A model generated the notes under the pieces. It searched no databases. It saw only the letters and a list, made by a program, of their open reading frames with translations, and was not told the origin of the DNA. A stretch of 34,140 nucleotides of DNA from Bacillus sp. USDA818B3_A. Its GTDB lineage: Bacteria > Bacillota > Bacilli > Bacillales > Cytobacillaceae. Positions 23,705 to 31,340 of the stretch are shown one piece after another. Position numbers and translations under genes: made by a program. Location: positions 1 to 34,140 of the forward strand of contig NZ_JAABNN010000034.1 of NCBI RefSeq assembly GCF_009928415.1, given 5' to 3'. Position 1 is the first letter of the stretch, and every line of letters begins with the position of its first letter.

Positions 23705-23800
23705 TGTCCAGCTTCAGCGCCCAGGGACTTGCAGTCAATCCAACAAGAAGGCCCGACTGCAGCCTTACACCCCTGGTCAAGGCAAGGTGCTTCCGCTTTC
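23705..23800. repeat. Intergenic repeat element between rpmH and rnpA
   Basis: The segment begins TGTCCAGCTTCAGCGCCCAG on the plus strand and ends near GTGCTTCCGCTTTCCCC. It contains nested inverted repeats: CCAGGG (23721-23726) with CCCTGG (23771-23776), and GCAGTC (23731-23736 region) with GACTGC (23755-23760 region). This resembles the multi-copy non-coding repeat of Bacillus-group genomes that starts TCCAGCTCCAGCGC. No gene is carried. It differs from the repeat at 11467. Confidence 0.7.
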
Positions 23801-23826
23801 CCCTAATAGCGCTTCCACTATAATTG

Positions 23827-23857
23827 AAAAAAAGACCACTGAGACGTTTCAGTGGTC
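23827..23857 (-). terminator. Terminator or attenuator right after rpmH
   Basis: The perfect 9-base stem GACCACTGA/TCAGTGGTC (23834-23842 and 23849-23857) with a 6-base loop is followed on the minus strand by seven T. It touches the rpmH stop codon. As rnpA lies downstream, it probably lets rpmH be made in excess over rnpA. Confidence 0.87.
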
Positions 23858-23991
23858 TAAGCTGATAATACTTTTCTTCCTTTTTGACGACGGCGAGCAA
23901 GAACCTTACGTCCGTTTGCTGAGCTCATACGACTGCGGAATCCGTGAACTTTACTATGTTTACGTTTATTTGGTTGATATGTTCTTTTCAT
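23857..23991 (-). CDS. rpmH: 50S ribosomal protein L34
   Basis: L34 is a small basic protein of the large subunit. The minus strand encodes 44 residues beginning MKRTYQPNKRKHSKVHGFRS and ending in the basic RRRQKGRKVLSA. This matches the family from end to end. The gene is too short for many gene finders but is unmistakable. The ribosome site GGGAGGTG precedes ATG, and a near-consensus promoter lies about 60 bases upstream. It is the first gene leftward from oriC. Confidence 0.98.
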   Translation of the reverse strand: MKRTYQPNKRKHSKVHGFRSRMSSANGRKVLARRRQKGRKVLSA

Positions 23992-24050
23992 ATATGACAC
24001 CTCCCTGAGGAATAGCTATCAAGTTTAAAACTCATTTGACAGTCCTACTT

Positions 24051-24080
24051 ATTATAAAGACGTCCACTTGTAATTGTCAA
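24051..24080 (-). promoter_or_regulatory. rpmH promoter
   Basis: On the minus strand, a perfect TTGACA (24075-24080), an 18-base spacer and a perfect TATAAT (24051-24056). This is a strong housekeeping promoter, as expected for a ribosomal protein gene. Confidence 0.9.
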
Positions 24081-24268
24081 CAACTCTCTAAAGATTATTC
24101 CTAATTACCAATATTTTTCGGTTATAGTATCTTTCATTGTCAGAAACTCTATCCATAAAACAATAGATACTTATTTAATTTGCTGCCGAAAAGAGACCTC
24201 CTGACAACACCCTATTAAAAAGCTTATTCTGTCCATTTTCGTACTAACTATCTGCCTGTGGATAAAAT

Positions 24269-24275
24269 TTCGACA
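24269..24275 (-). promoter_or_regulatory. Spo0A-type box in oriC (left)
   Basis: TTCGACA on the plus strand is TGTCGAA on the minus strand, the core of the Spo0A box. It begins four bases past the DnaA box at 24257-24265. Spo0A binding to oriC is known in B. subtilis; function here is inferred. Confidence 0.5.
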
Positions 24276-24532
24276 TATTTTTTATTATCCACACATGATA
24301 TTGACAGGTTTTACACAAACTATTTCCTTGTGGACAATTTTTATACACACAATGTGACCGTTGTGGATAAACTATGAAAAAGCATTGCACCCATTGCAAT
24401 TATTTGTTATTATATTTGTGTTTTCACTCTGAATAACTTTATCTCAGATATTGTGTTATCCACAAATTGTGGATAACATGTGGATAGTTTATCCTAAGGC
24501 TCTGTAAAAACTTGTCCACAAGCGGTGGATAT

Positions 24533-24539
24533 TGTCGAA
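24533..24539 (+). promoter_or_regulatory. Spo0A-type box in oriC (right)
   Basis: TGTCGAA on the plus strand, directly beside a degenerate DnaA-box sequence GGTGGATAT (24524-24532). Confidence 0.5.
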
Positions 24540-24689
24540 ACTCCACTTTATTTCCTTATTATATATTTTTCCACAATCACTTAATTGTATATTTATAAAT
24601 TAATAGGATGTACTGCCGGTATAAAACTTAATTTTCATGAAAAAGACCCGAGATAATTATTTATTTCCGTTGAAGTTTTAATTAGGAGT

Positions 24690-24719
24690 TAGACAGTAAT
24701 TAGAGTGTGTCAGTATAGT
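24690..24719 (+). promoter_or_regulatory. Candidate dnaA-dnaN promoter
   Basis: TAGACA (24690-24695), an 18-base spacer and TATAGT (24714-24719), about 32 bases before the dnaA start. Confidence 0.55.
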
Positions 24720-24750
24720 CTTAAAAAAAATTAAGAAGGAGGGATACTTG

Positions 24751-26097
24751 TTGGAAAACATTGCGGATCTTTGGAATACAGCTCTGGCCAATATTGAGAA
24801 AAAGATAAGCAAGCCTAGCTTTGATACCTGGCTAAAGTCTACAAAGGCCCATTCCCTTCAAGGTAATCTGCTAGTCATTACAGCTCCAAATGAATTTGCA
24901 CGCGACTGGCTTGAAGAGCGTTACTCGCAGTTAATCTCAGGGATTCTCTATGAAATTACCGGAGAAGAGTTATCTGTGAAATTTATCATTCCGCAAAACC
25001 AAAATGAAGCTGAAAACGATGTCCAGCTGCCGCCTAAAAAGGTAAAAAAGGATGATGACCATGCCGATTTCCCGCAGGGCATCTTAAATCAAAAGTACAC
25101 ATTTGATACGTTCGTTATTGGCTCGGGCAACCGTTTTGCTCATGCTGCATCGCTTGCAGTAGCTGAAGCGCCTGCTAAGGCCTATAACCCCTTATTTATC
25201 TATGGTGGTGTCGGTCTTGGGAAAACGCACTTAATGCATGCCATTGGCCATTATGTTTTAGACCATAATCCAAATGCTAAAGTAGTTTATTTATCATCAG
25301 AAAAATTCACGAATGAGTTCATTAACTCCATTCGTGACAATAAGGCTGAGAGTTTCCGCAACAAATATCGAAATGTCGATATTTTACTTATAGATGATAT
25401 TCAGTTTTTGGCCGGAAAAGAATCAACCCAGGAAGAATTTTTCCATACTTTTAATGCCCTGCATGAAGAAAGTAAACAAATTATCATCTCAAGTGACCGT
25501 CCTCCAAGAGAAATTCCAACGCTTGAGGACCGGCTGCGTTCACGGTTTGAGTGGGGTTTGATTACAGATATCACTCCCCCGGACTTAGAGACCAGGATAG
25601 CCATCCTCCGCAAAAAGGCTAAGGCGGAAGGGTTAGATATCCCTAATGAAGTCATGCTGTATATTGCCAATCAAATTGATTCAAACATCCGTGAACTTGA
25701 GGGGGCACTCATCCGTGTGGTCGCCTACTCTTCTTTAATTAATAAAGATATAAATGCTGATCTTGCGGCAGAAGCATTAAAGGATATCATCCCAAGTTCT
25801 AAACCTAAGGTGATAACCATTCATGAAATCCAGAAGGTTGTTGGGGAGCATTATAGTATTAAACTAGATGATTTTAAGGCAAAAAAGCGGACAAAATCTG
25901 TTGCTTTCCCTCGTCAAATAGCGATGTATTTATCGCGGGAATTAACAGACTACTCCCTTCCAAAAATAGGAGAGGAATTTGGGGGCCGTGATCATACAAC
26001 CGTCATTCATGCGCATGAAAAAATATCAAAACTCCTGCAGACAGATTCAACTTTACAAAAGCAGATGAAAGAGCTGCACGAGTTATTAAAAATATAA
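24751..26097 (+). CDS. dnaA: Chromosomal replication initiator DnaA
   Basis: DnaA binds the origin boxes, forms an ATP-dependent filament and opens the duplex. The 448 residues include domain I (about 1-85, ENIADLWNTALANIEKKISK), a variable charged linker (about 86-110), the AAA+ domain with Walker A GGVGLGKTH (152-160) and Walker B LLIDDIQFL (212-220), and the C-terminal DNA-binding domain with the signature GGRDHTTVIHAHEKI. The likely start is the TTG at 24751, matching the B. subtilis N-terminus MENI. Another TTG lies directly before it (24748). The ribosome site is AAGGAGGG. Confidence 0.97.
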   Translation: MENIADLWNTALANIEKKISKPSFDTWLKSTKAHSLQGNLLVITAPNEFARDWLEERYSQLISGILYEITGEELSVKFIIPQNQNEAENDVQLPPKKVKKDDDHADFPQGILNQKYTFDTFVIGSGNRFAHAASLAVAEAPAKAYNPLFIYGGVGLGKTHLMHAIGHYVLDHNPNAKVVYLSSEKFTNEFINSIRDNKAESFRNKYRNVDILLIDDIQFLAGKESTQEEFFHTFNALHEESKQIIISSDRPPREIPTLEDRLRSRFEWGLITDITPPDLETRIAILRKKAKAEGLDIPNEVMLYIANQIDSNIRELEGALIRVVAYSSLINKDINADLAAEALKDIIPSSKPKVITIHEIQKVVGEHYSIKLDDFKAKKRTKSVAFPRQIAMYLSRELTDYSLPKIGEEFGGRDHTTVIHAHEKISKLLQTDSTLQKQMKELHELLKI

Positions 26098-26147
26098 ATG
26101 TTAGGATCGATCTTTATTGATAGTTCCTTTTATTTTTTTGTTAAAAC

Positions 26148-26280
26148 TGTGAATAACTTTCTAGGATTTATAAACAGTCTGTCCACATGTGGATAGGCTG
26201 TGTTTCTATTGATAATTCCAGTTATCCACATACTAACAGGCCCTACTAGTACTTCTATTACTTTTTTAAAAAATATATTA
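26148..26280. other. oriC: Origin of replication, downstream part with unwinding site (incC-like)
   Basis: The dnaA-dnaN gap has the one-mismatch DnaA boxes TGTGAATAA (26148-26156) and TGTGGATAG (26188-26196), the latter abutting a degenerate box at 26179-26187. A perfect box TTATCCACA lies at 26222-26230. After it comes a short GC-rich cluster (CAGGCCC, 26237-26243), then a run of DnaA-trio repeats read as CTA-CTA-GTA-CTT-CTA-TTA-CTT (26243-26263), then an AT-only stretch. This order of box, GC cluster, trios and AT tract is the basal unwinding system described in B. subtilis. Confidence 0.9.
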
Positions 26281-26327
26281 TATGTATGTGCAATAAAAAA
26301 TATGTATTCATTGGAGGATTACATGCC

Positions 26328-27464
26328 ATGAAATTTATCATCCAGCGGGACCGCTTAGTTCAAAGTGTTCAAGATGTAATGAAGGCTGTCACATCTAGAA
26401 CGACCATACCAATTTTAACAGGAATCAAGATTACAGCGACAACTGAGGGAGTTACCTTAACAGGAAGTGATTCAGATATTTCAATTGAGTCATTTATTCC
26501 CAAAGAGGATGCTGGGAATGAAATTGTTGAAATAAAACAACCAGGTGCAATTGTCCTCCAAGCTAAATTTTTCAGTGAAATTGTAAAAAAACTCCCTACC
26601 GATTCAGTAGAAATAGAGGTTTTAGGATCTTTACAAACAGTGATTCGCTCTGGGAAATCCGAGTTCAACTTAAACGGCCTTGATGCAGAGGAATATCCAC
26701 ACCTTCCGCAAATTGAAGAAAACAATAAATTTCATATAGCAACCGATTTATTAAAAGCGATGATTCGTCAAACCCACTTTGCGGTGTCCACCTCAGAAAC
26801 ACGCCCCATCTTGACAGGTGTCAACTGGCGGATTGAAAACGAGGAACTAACCTGTATTGCAACAGATAGTCACCGTCTGGCACTAAGAAAAGCAAAGATC
26901 GAAACGGAGAATAATGAAACGTATAATGTTGTTATTCCAGGAAAGAGCTTAAATGAACTAAGTAAAATTATTGATGACTCTAATGAATTAATTGATATTG
27001 TTATTACTGAAAATCAAATTCTTTTTAAGGCCAAACACTTATTGTTCTTCTCAAGATTGTTAGAAGGGAACTATCCTGATACTTCCAGATTGATTCCGGA
27101 TGAGAGTAAAACGGACGTAACTGTTAACACAAAAGAATTTTTACAGGCTATTGATCGGGCATCCCTCTTGGCCCGTGAAGGAAGAAATAATGTTGTTAAA
27201 TTGTCCACCATTGAGGGAGGAACGATTGAAATTTCATCGAATACACCGGAGATCGGGAAAGTCGTTGAAGAAATTCAAAGCCAGTCTATTGATGGCGAAG
27301 AGTTAAAAATTTCATTTAGCGCAAAATATATGATGGACGCCCTTAAGGCATTAGAAGGCACCGAAATTAAAGTTAGCTTTACCGGTGCGATGCGGCCGTT
27401 TGTTATTCGCCCATTACATGATGAAACCATTTTGCAGCTGATCCTGCCAGTAAGGACCTATTAA
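26328..27464 (+). CDS. dnaN: DNA polymerase III beta subunit (sliding clamp)
   Basis: The clamp encircles DNA and gives polymerase III its processivity; it also recruits many repair proteins. The 378 residues form three similar clamp domains. The start is MKFIIQRDRLVQSVQDVMKA with SSRTTIPILTGIKI-type sequence following, and the end LHDETILQLILPVRTY is the conserved C-terminus of the partner-binding pocket. The start is the ATG at 26328, with GGAGG upstream. A frame running 14 codons further upstream is rejected, since it lacks a ribosome site and is unlike the family. It is co-transcribed with dnaA in Bacillus. Confidence 0.97.
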   Translation: MKFIIQRDRLVQSVQDVMKAVTSRTTIPILTGIKITATTEGVTLTGSDSDISIESFIPKEDAGNEIVEIKQPGAIVLQAKFFSEIVKKLPTDSVEIEVLGSLQTVIRSGKSEFNLNGLDAEEYPHLPQIEENNKFHIATDLLKAMIRQTHFAVSTSETRPILTGVNWRIENEELTCIATDSHRLALRKAKIETENNETYNVVIPGKSLNELSKIIDDSNELIDIVITENQILFKAKHLLFFSRLLEGNYPDTSRLIPDESKTDVTVNTKEFLQAIDRASLLAREGRNNVVKLSTIEGGTIEISSNTPEIGKVVEEIQSQSIDGEELKISFSAKYMMDALKALEGTEIKVSFTGAMRPFVIRPLHDETILQLILPVRTY

Positions 27465-27484
27465 TCCTGCTGACAAACTATATG

Positions 27485-27513
27485 CCACCATATCACTGGT
27501 GGTTTTCTTTTTG
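27485..27513 (+). terminator. Terminator after dnaN
   Basis: The perfect stem CCACCA/TGGTGG (27485-27490 and 27497-27502) with a 6-base loop is followed by TTTTCTTTTTG. Confidence 0.83.
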
Positions 27514-27586
27514 TTAAAAGACTGCCTCAGAGAAGGAGTTTAAAAACCATTTATATGGATCTTTGATATTTTTTTTTGAGTTTCCT

Positions 27587-27615
27587 TTGTGTCTGGCAAA
27601 TTTTTTTAGTAAAAT
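27587..27615 (+). promoter_or_regulatory. Candidate promoter of yaaA-recF-remB-gyrB
   Basis: TTGTGT (27587-27592), a 17-base spacer and TAAAAT (27610-27615), about 35 bases before yaaA. Confidence 0.6.
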
Positions 27616-27650
27616 AAAGTATTGGAACCATTTTTAGAAATGAGGATGAA

Positions 27651-27869
27651 ATGATGCCTGAAAAAATTAAATTGGATACCGAATATATTACATTAGGTCA
27701 ATTTTTAAAACTGGCGGATGTAATCCAAACTGGCGGTATGGCGAAATGGTTTTTAAGTGAACATGAAATATTCATCAATGGTGAACAAGACCAAAGACGG
27801 GGAAGAAAGCTTCGTGTTGGTGACAAAGTCCAGATAGCTGGCTTTGGGGAATTTGTGATTAGCGAGTAG
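27651..27869 (+). CDS. yaaA: S4-domain RNA-binding protein YaaA
   Basis: A 72-residue protein made almost wholly of an S4 RNA-binding domain: ITLGQFLKLADVIQTGGMAKWFL, then INGEQDQRRGRKLRVGDKV. In B. subtilis the orthologue is associated with large-subunit ribosome assembly. The start is ATG at 27651, with a second ATG directly after it and GAGG upstream; either could be used. It lies 18 bases before recF, in the same operon, the usual Bacillus arrangement. Confidence 0.93.
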   Translation: MMPEKIKLDTEYITLGQFLKLADVIQTGGMAKWFLSEHEIFINGEQDQRRGRKLRVGDKVQIAGFGEFVISE

Positions 27870-27887
27870 CTAAAGGATGTTGTTACC

Positions 27888-29006
27888 ATGTATATAGAAA
27901 AATTATCATTAAAAGACTATCGAAACTATGATGAGTTATTTGTCGAGTTTGAAAATAAAGTGAATGTCATTCTGGGTGAAAATGCCCAAGGTAAAACCAA
28001 TGTCATGGAATCCATTTATGTCTTAGCCATGGCGAAATCCCATCGGACTTCAAATGATAAAGAACTTATTCGCTGGGACCAAGATTATGCTAAAATAGAG
28101 GGTAGGGTTCAAAAACTTCACAGCTCCCTCCCCTTACAGCTAGTCATCTCCAAAAAAGGTAAGAAGGCAAAGGTCAACCATATTGAGCAGCAAAAATTAA
28201 GTCAATATGTTGGAAATTTAAATGTAGTCATGTTTGCACCGGAGGATTTAAATATTGTTAAAGGCAGCCCCCAGGTGCGAAGACGATTTATTGATATGGA
28301 AATTGGCCAGGTCTCGCCAATTTATTTACATGATATGAGTCAGTATCAAAAAATACTTCAACAGCGCAATCATTACTTAAAGATGATGCAAATCAAAAAA
28401 CAAAGCGACCCCACCATGCTCGAGGTCTTAACAGAGCAGTTTATTGAAATGGCTGTAAAAGTGGTGAAAAAGAGATTTGAATTCCTTAAATTACTCGAAA
28501 ATTGGGCTAAACCTATTCATCAAGGAATATCAAGAGGCCTAGAAACCCTTGAAATTATCTATAAACCATCAGTAGAGGTATTAGAAGAACAAGATTTGTC
28601 GAAAATGATAGAAAGCTTTCAGGAAAAGTTTGCCAAGGTGAAAGCGAGGGAAATGGAACGAGGCACTACTTTGTTTGGTCCCCATCGTGACGACTTATTG
28701 TTTTTCGTTAATGGCAGGGATGTTCAAACCTTTGGCTCCCAAGGGCAGCAACGGACAACGGCCCTATCTGTTAAACTTGCCGAAATTGAGTTGATTCATA
28801 GTGAAATTGGAGAATATCCCATTCTTTTGCTTGATGATGTTTTATCCGAATTAGATGATTACAGGCAATCCCATTTACTTAATACCATTCAAGGGAAAGT
28901 TCAAACGTTTGTAACAACGACAAGTGTGGAAGGAATCGATCATCAAACATTAAAAGATGCCTCCACTTATATTGTCGAGGCGGGCAGCATAAAGAAGGTA
29001 AATTGA
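27888..29006 (+). CDS. recF: DNA replication and repair protein RecF
   Basis: RecF is an SMC-like ATPase that helps load RecA at single-strand gaps with RecO and RecR. The 372 residues start MYIEKLSLKDYRNYDEL, with Walker A GENAQGKTN (30-38). The ABC signature lies in FGSQGQQRTTALSVKLAE, and Walker B in PILLLDDVLSELDD, followed by the D-loop. The helical arm between them lacks the long coiled coil of SMC, as normal. The gap to remB is only nine bases, so translation of the two is probably linked. Confidence 0.97.
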   Translation: MYIEKLSLKDYRNYDELFVEFENKVNVILGENAQGKTNVMESIYVLAMAKSHRTSNDKELIRWDQDYAKIEGRVQKLHSSLPLQLVISKKGKKAKVNHIEQQKLSQYVGNLNVVMFAPEDLNIVKGSPQVRRRFIDMEIGQVSPIYLHDMSQYQKILQQRNHYLKMMQIKKQSDPTMLEVLTEQFIEMAVKVVKKRFEFLKLLENWAKPIHQGISRGLETLEIIYKPSVEVLEEQDLSKMIESFQEKFAKVKAREMERGTTLFGPHRDDLLFFVNGRDVQTFGSQGQQRTTALSVKLAEIELIHSEIGEYPILLLDDVLSELDDYRQSHLLNTIQGKVQTFVTTTSVEGIDHQTLKDASTYIVEAGSIKKVN

Positions 29007-29015
29007 GGTGGGGCC

Positions 29016-29264
29016 ATGTATATTCACATCGGGGAAGATTTAAATATCAGGGCAAAGGATATCGTTTCGATATTAGATAAAGAAAGTGCCCTTCAATCAC
29101 CATTGGTAGAGGAATTTTTAAACCGGCAAACTGACAGAGTAGTTAACTTGTCTAAAAACCCCTATAAATCAGTCATTATTACGCATGAGAAGATTTACTT
29201 ATCCCCCATTGCTTCAGGAACATTAAAAAAACGTTCAAATCAAATGAATATACACGAATTGTAA
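29016..29264 (+). CDS. remB: Extracellular matrix regulator RemB (DUF370, YaaB)
   Basis: An 82-residue protein starts MYIHIGEDLNIRAKDIVSIL and has YKSVIITHEKIYLSPIASGTLKKR near its end, the DUF370 family pattern. In B. subtilis RemB promotes biofilm-matrix gene expression together with the DNA-binding protein RemA; direct DNA binding by RemB is less clear. The ribosome site GAGGTGGGG precedes ATG. It lies between recF and gyrB, the conserved Bacillus place. Confidence 0.93.
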   Translation: MYIHIGEDLNIRAKDIVSILDKESALQSPLVEEFLNRQTDRVVNLSKNPYKSVIITHEKIYLSPIASGTLKKRSNQMNIHEL

Positions 29265-29326
29265 TAATCATTTTTATTTAAATTTTTATAGTGATATTTT
29301 TTGTCAGAAGGTGCAGGTGAACAAGT

Positions 29327-31255
29327 ATGAGTTTGGAACAAAAAACAGCAGTAGAAGGTTCATATGGTGCGGACCAAATTCAGGTCCTTGAAGGACTTGA
29401 GGCGGTTCGGAAACGTCCAGGTATGTACATTGGTTCAACAAGTGGAAAGGGTCTCCATCATCTTGTTTGGGAAATAGTGGACAATAGTATTGATGAGGCA
29501 CTTGCAGGCTATTGTGATGAAATTAATGTCTTCATTGAGGAAGATAACAGCATCACAGTGAAAGATAATGGCCGTGGAATCCCAGTTGATATTCAGGAAA
29601 AAATGGGCAGGCCAGCTGTTGAAGTTATTATGACCGTACTTCATGCCGGCGGGAAATTTGGCGGCGGAGGCTATAAGGTCTCTGGTGGACTTCATGGGGT
29701 CGGCGCGTCGGTTGTAAATGCTTTATCGACTGAACTTGAAGTATTCGTTCATCGGGATGGTAAAATCCATTTCATTAAATTTGAACGCGGCCATGTAGTT
29801 ACTGAACTTGAAGTAATCGGAACTACTGATCAAACTGGAACAACTACACATTTTAAACCAGATGGGGAAATTTTTACTGAAACATTAGTCTATGAGTATG
29901 ATATTCTTGCGACCCGTTTACGTGAACTGGCATTCCTTAACAGAGGCATTAAAATTACTATTGAGGATAAACGTGTTGAAAATAAACGGAATGAATACCA
30001 CTATGAAGGTGGTATCAAGTCATATGTTGAACATTTAAACCGTACGAAAGAAGTCATTCATGAAGAGCCGATCTACATGGAAGGAGAGCGTGATGGCATC
30101 AGTGTAGAAGTTGCACTCCAATATAACGAGGGCTATACAGATAACATTTACTCTTTCGCAAATAATATCCACACTTATGAAGGTGGAACGCATGAATCAG
30201 GCTTCAAGACGGCTTTAACAAGAGTAATCAATGATTATGCCAGAAAAAATGGTTTGATCAAAGAAAATGATACGAATCTTTCTGGTGAGGATGTTAGGGA
30301 AGGATTAACCGCAATTGTTTCGATTAAACATCCTGATCCACAGTTTGAAGGACAGACAAAGACTAAACTTGGAAATTCAGAGGTTAGAACAATTACTGAT
30401 GCGGTTTTTGCAGCGACCTTTGATAAATTCTTGTTGGAAAATCCAACGATTGCCAGGAAGATTGTCGAGAAAGGCTTAATGGCTGCACGTGCAAGACTTG
30501 CTGCTAAAAAGGCTAGAGAGTTAACTAGACGGAAAAGTGCACTTGAGGTATCTAGTTTACCTGGTAAACTAGCTGACTGTTCTTCAAAAGATCCTGCAGA
30601 AAGTGAATTATATATCGTTGAGGGTGACTCGGCAGGCGGGTCAGCAAAGCAAGGGCGTGACCGTCATTTCCAGGCGATCTTGCCGCTGCGCGGTAAAATC
30701 CTGAATGTTGAAAAGGCACGACTTGATAAGATTCTTTCTAACAATGAAGTTCGGGCCATGATTACAGCCATTGGAACCGGGATTGGCGAAGATTTTGATA
30801 TTGCCAAAGCCCGTTATCATAAAGTAGTAATCATGACAGATGCTGATGTCGACGGTGCCCATATACGCACCCTGCTCTTAACTTTCTTTTATCGCTATAT
30901 GCGCAAGATTTTAGAAGCGGGATACGTTTATATTGCCCAGCCGCCTCTTTATAAGGTCCAGCAAGGTAAGCGGATTGAATATGCCTATAACGAGAAAGAG
31001 TTGGAAAAGATTTTTGCGGAACTCCCAGCAACACCTAGACCGAATATTCAGCGTTATAAAGGTTTGGGAGAGATGAATCCTGAACAATTATGGGATACAA
31101 CAATGGACCCATCCACTCGAACCATGCTTCAGGTAAGTCTTGAAGATGCGATTGAGGCGGATGAAACCTTTGATATGTTAATGGGTGAAAAGGTAGAACC
31201 ACGCAGGATCTTTATTGAAGAAAATGCTCAATATGTTAAAAATTTAGATATTTAA
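29327..31255 (+). CDS. gyrB: DNA gyrase subunit B
   Basis: GyrB is the ATPase subunit of gyrase, which puts negative supercoils into DNA. The 642 residues start with the GHKL ATPase domain (EIVDNSIDEALAGYCDE, Glu49 and Asn53; GRGIPVDI; GGLHGVGASVVNALS). The transducer domain follows, then the TOPRIM domain with EGDSAGGSAKQGRDRHFQA and DADVDGAHIRTLLLTFFYR, and the C-terminal QRYKGLGEMNPEQLW motif that contacts GyrA. No insertion or loss is seen, and the motifs look like the drug-sensitive form. The ribosome site is AGGTG, 9 bases before ATG. Confidence 0.98.
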   Translation: MSLEQKTAVEGSYGADQIQVLEGLEAVRKRPGMYIGSTSGKGLHHLVWEIVDNSIDEALAGYCDEINVFIEEDNSITVKDNGRGIPVDIQEKMGRPAVEVIMTVLHAGGKFGGGGYKVSGGLHGVGASVVNALSTELEVFVHRDGKIHFIKFERGHVVTELEVIGTTDQTGTTTHFKPDGEIFTETLVYEYDILATRLRELAFLNRGIKITIEDKRVENKRNEYHYEGGIKSYVEHLNRTKEVIHEEPIYMEGERDGISVEVALQYNEGYTDNIYSFANNIHTYEGGTHESGFKTALTRVINDYARKNGLIKENDTNLSGEDVREGLTAIVSIKHPDPQFEGQTKTKLGNSEVRTITDAVFAATFDKFLLENPTIARKIVEKGLMAARARLAAKKARELTRRKSALEVSSLPGKLADCSSKDPAESELYIVEGDSAGGSAKQGRDRHFQAILPLRGKILNVEKARLDKILSNNEVRAMITAIGTGIGEDFDIAKARYHKVVIMTDADVDGAHIRTLLLTFFYRYMRKILEAGYVYIAQPPLYKVQQGKRIEYAYNEKELEKIFAELPATPRPNIQRYKGLGEMNPEQLWDTTMDPSTRTMLQVSLEDAIEADETFDMLMGEKVEPRRIFIEENAQYVKNLDI

Positions 31256-31270
31256 ACTAAAGATGGAATT

Positions 31271-31310
31271 AGGGGTAGAGGGTGACCGCTATCCTCCTTT
31301 TTCTTTTTTT
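31271..31310 (+). terminator. Possible terminator or attenuator between gyrB and gyrA
   Basis: Seven pairs with G-U pairs (31272-31278 with 31289-31295) and a 10-base loop are followed by a CCTTTTTCTTTTTTT tract. If active it would partly uncouple gyrA from gyrB. Confidence 0.45.
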
Positions 31311-31340
31311 AGATGGGTGATCCAATAGGAGGTACCAAAT

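Larger units (their letters stand above)
24257..24575. other. oriC: Origin of replication, upstream DnaA-box cluster (oriC, incAB-like)
   Basis: The 750-base gap between rpmH and dnaA holds no gene. Perfect DnaA boxes lie at 24257-24265, 24285-24293, 24362-24370, 24456-24464 and 24468-24476. One-mismatch boxes lie at 24329-24337, 24341-24349, 24479-24487, 24512-24520 and 24567-24575. Both orientations occur, and the pair at 24456-24476 is head to head. The rest of the gap is AT-rich. This matches the upstream half of the two-part Bacillus origin. From 24081 to 24240 and 24576 to 24690 I see nothing beyond AT-rich DNA. Confidence 0.95.

Noticed and set aside
28597..28605. TGTCGAA inside recF as a Spo0A box
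   Set aside because: A seven-base match inside a coding region with no promoter nearby is expected by chance.
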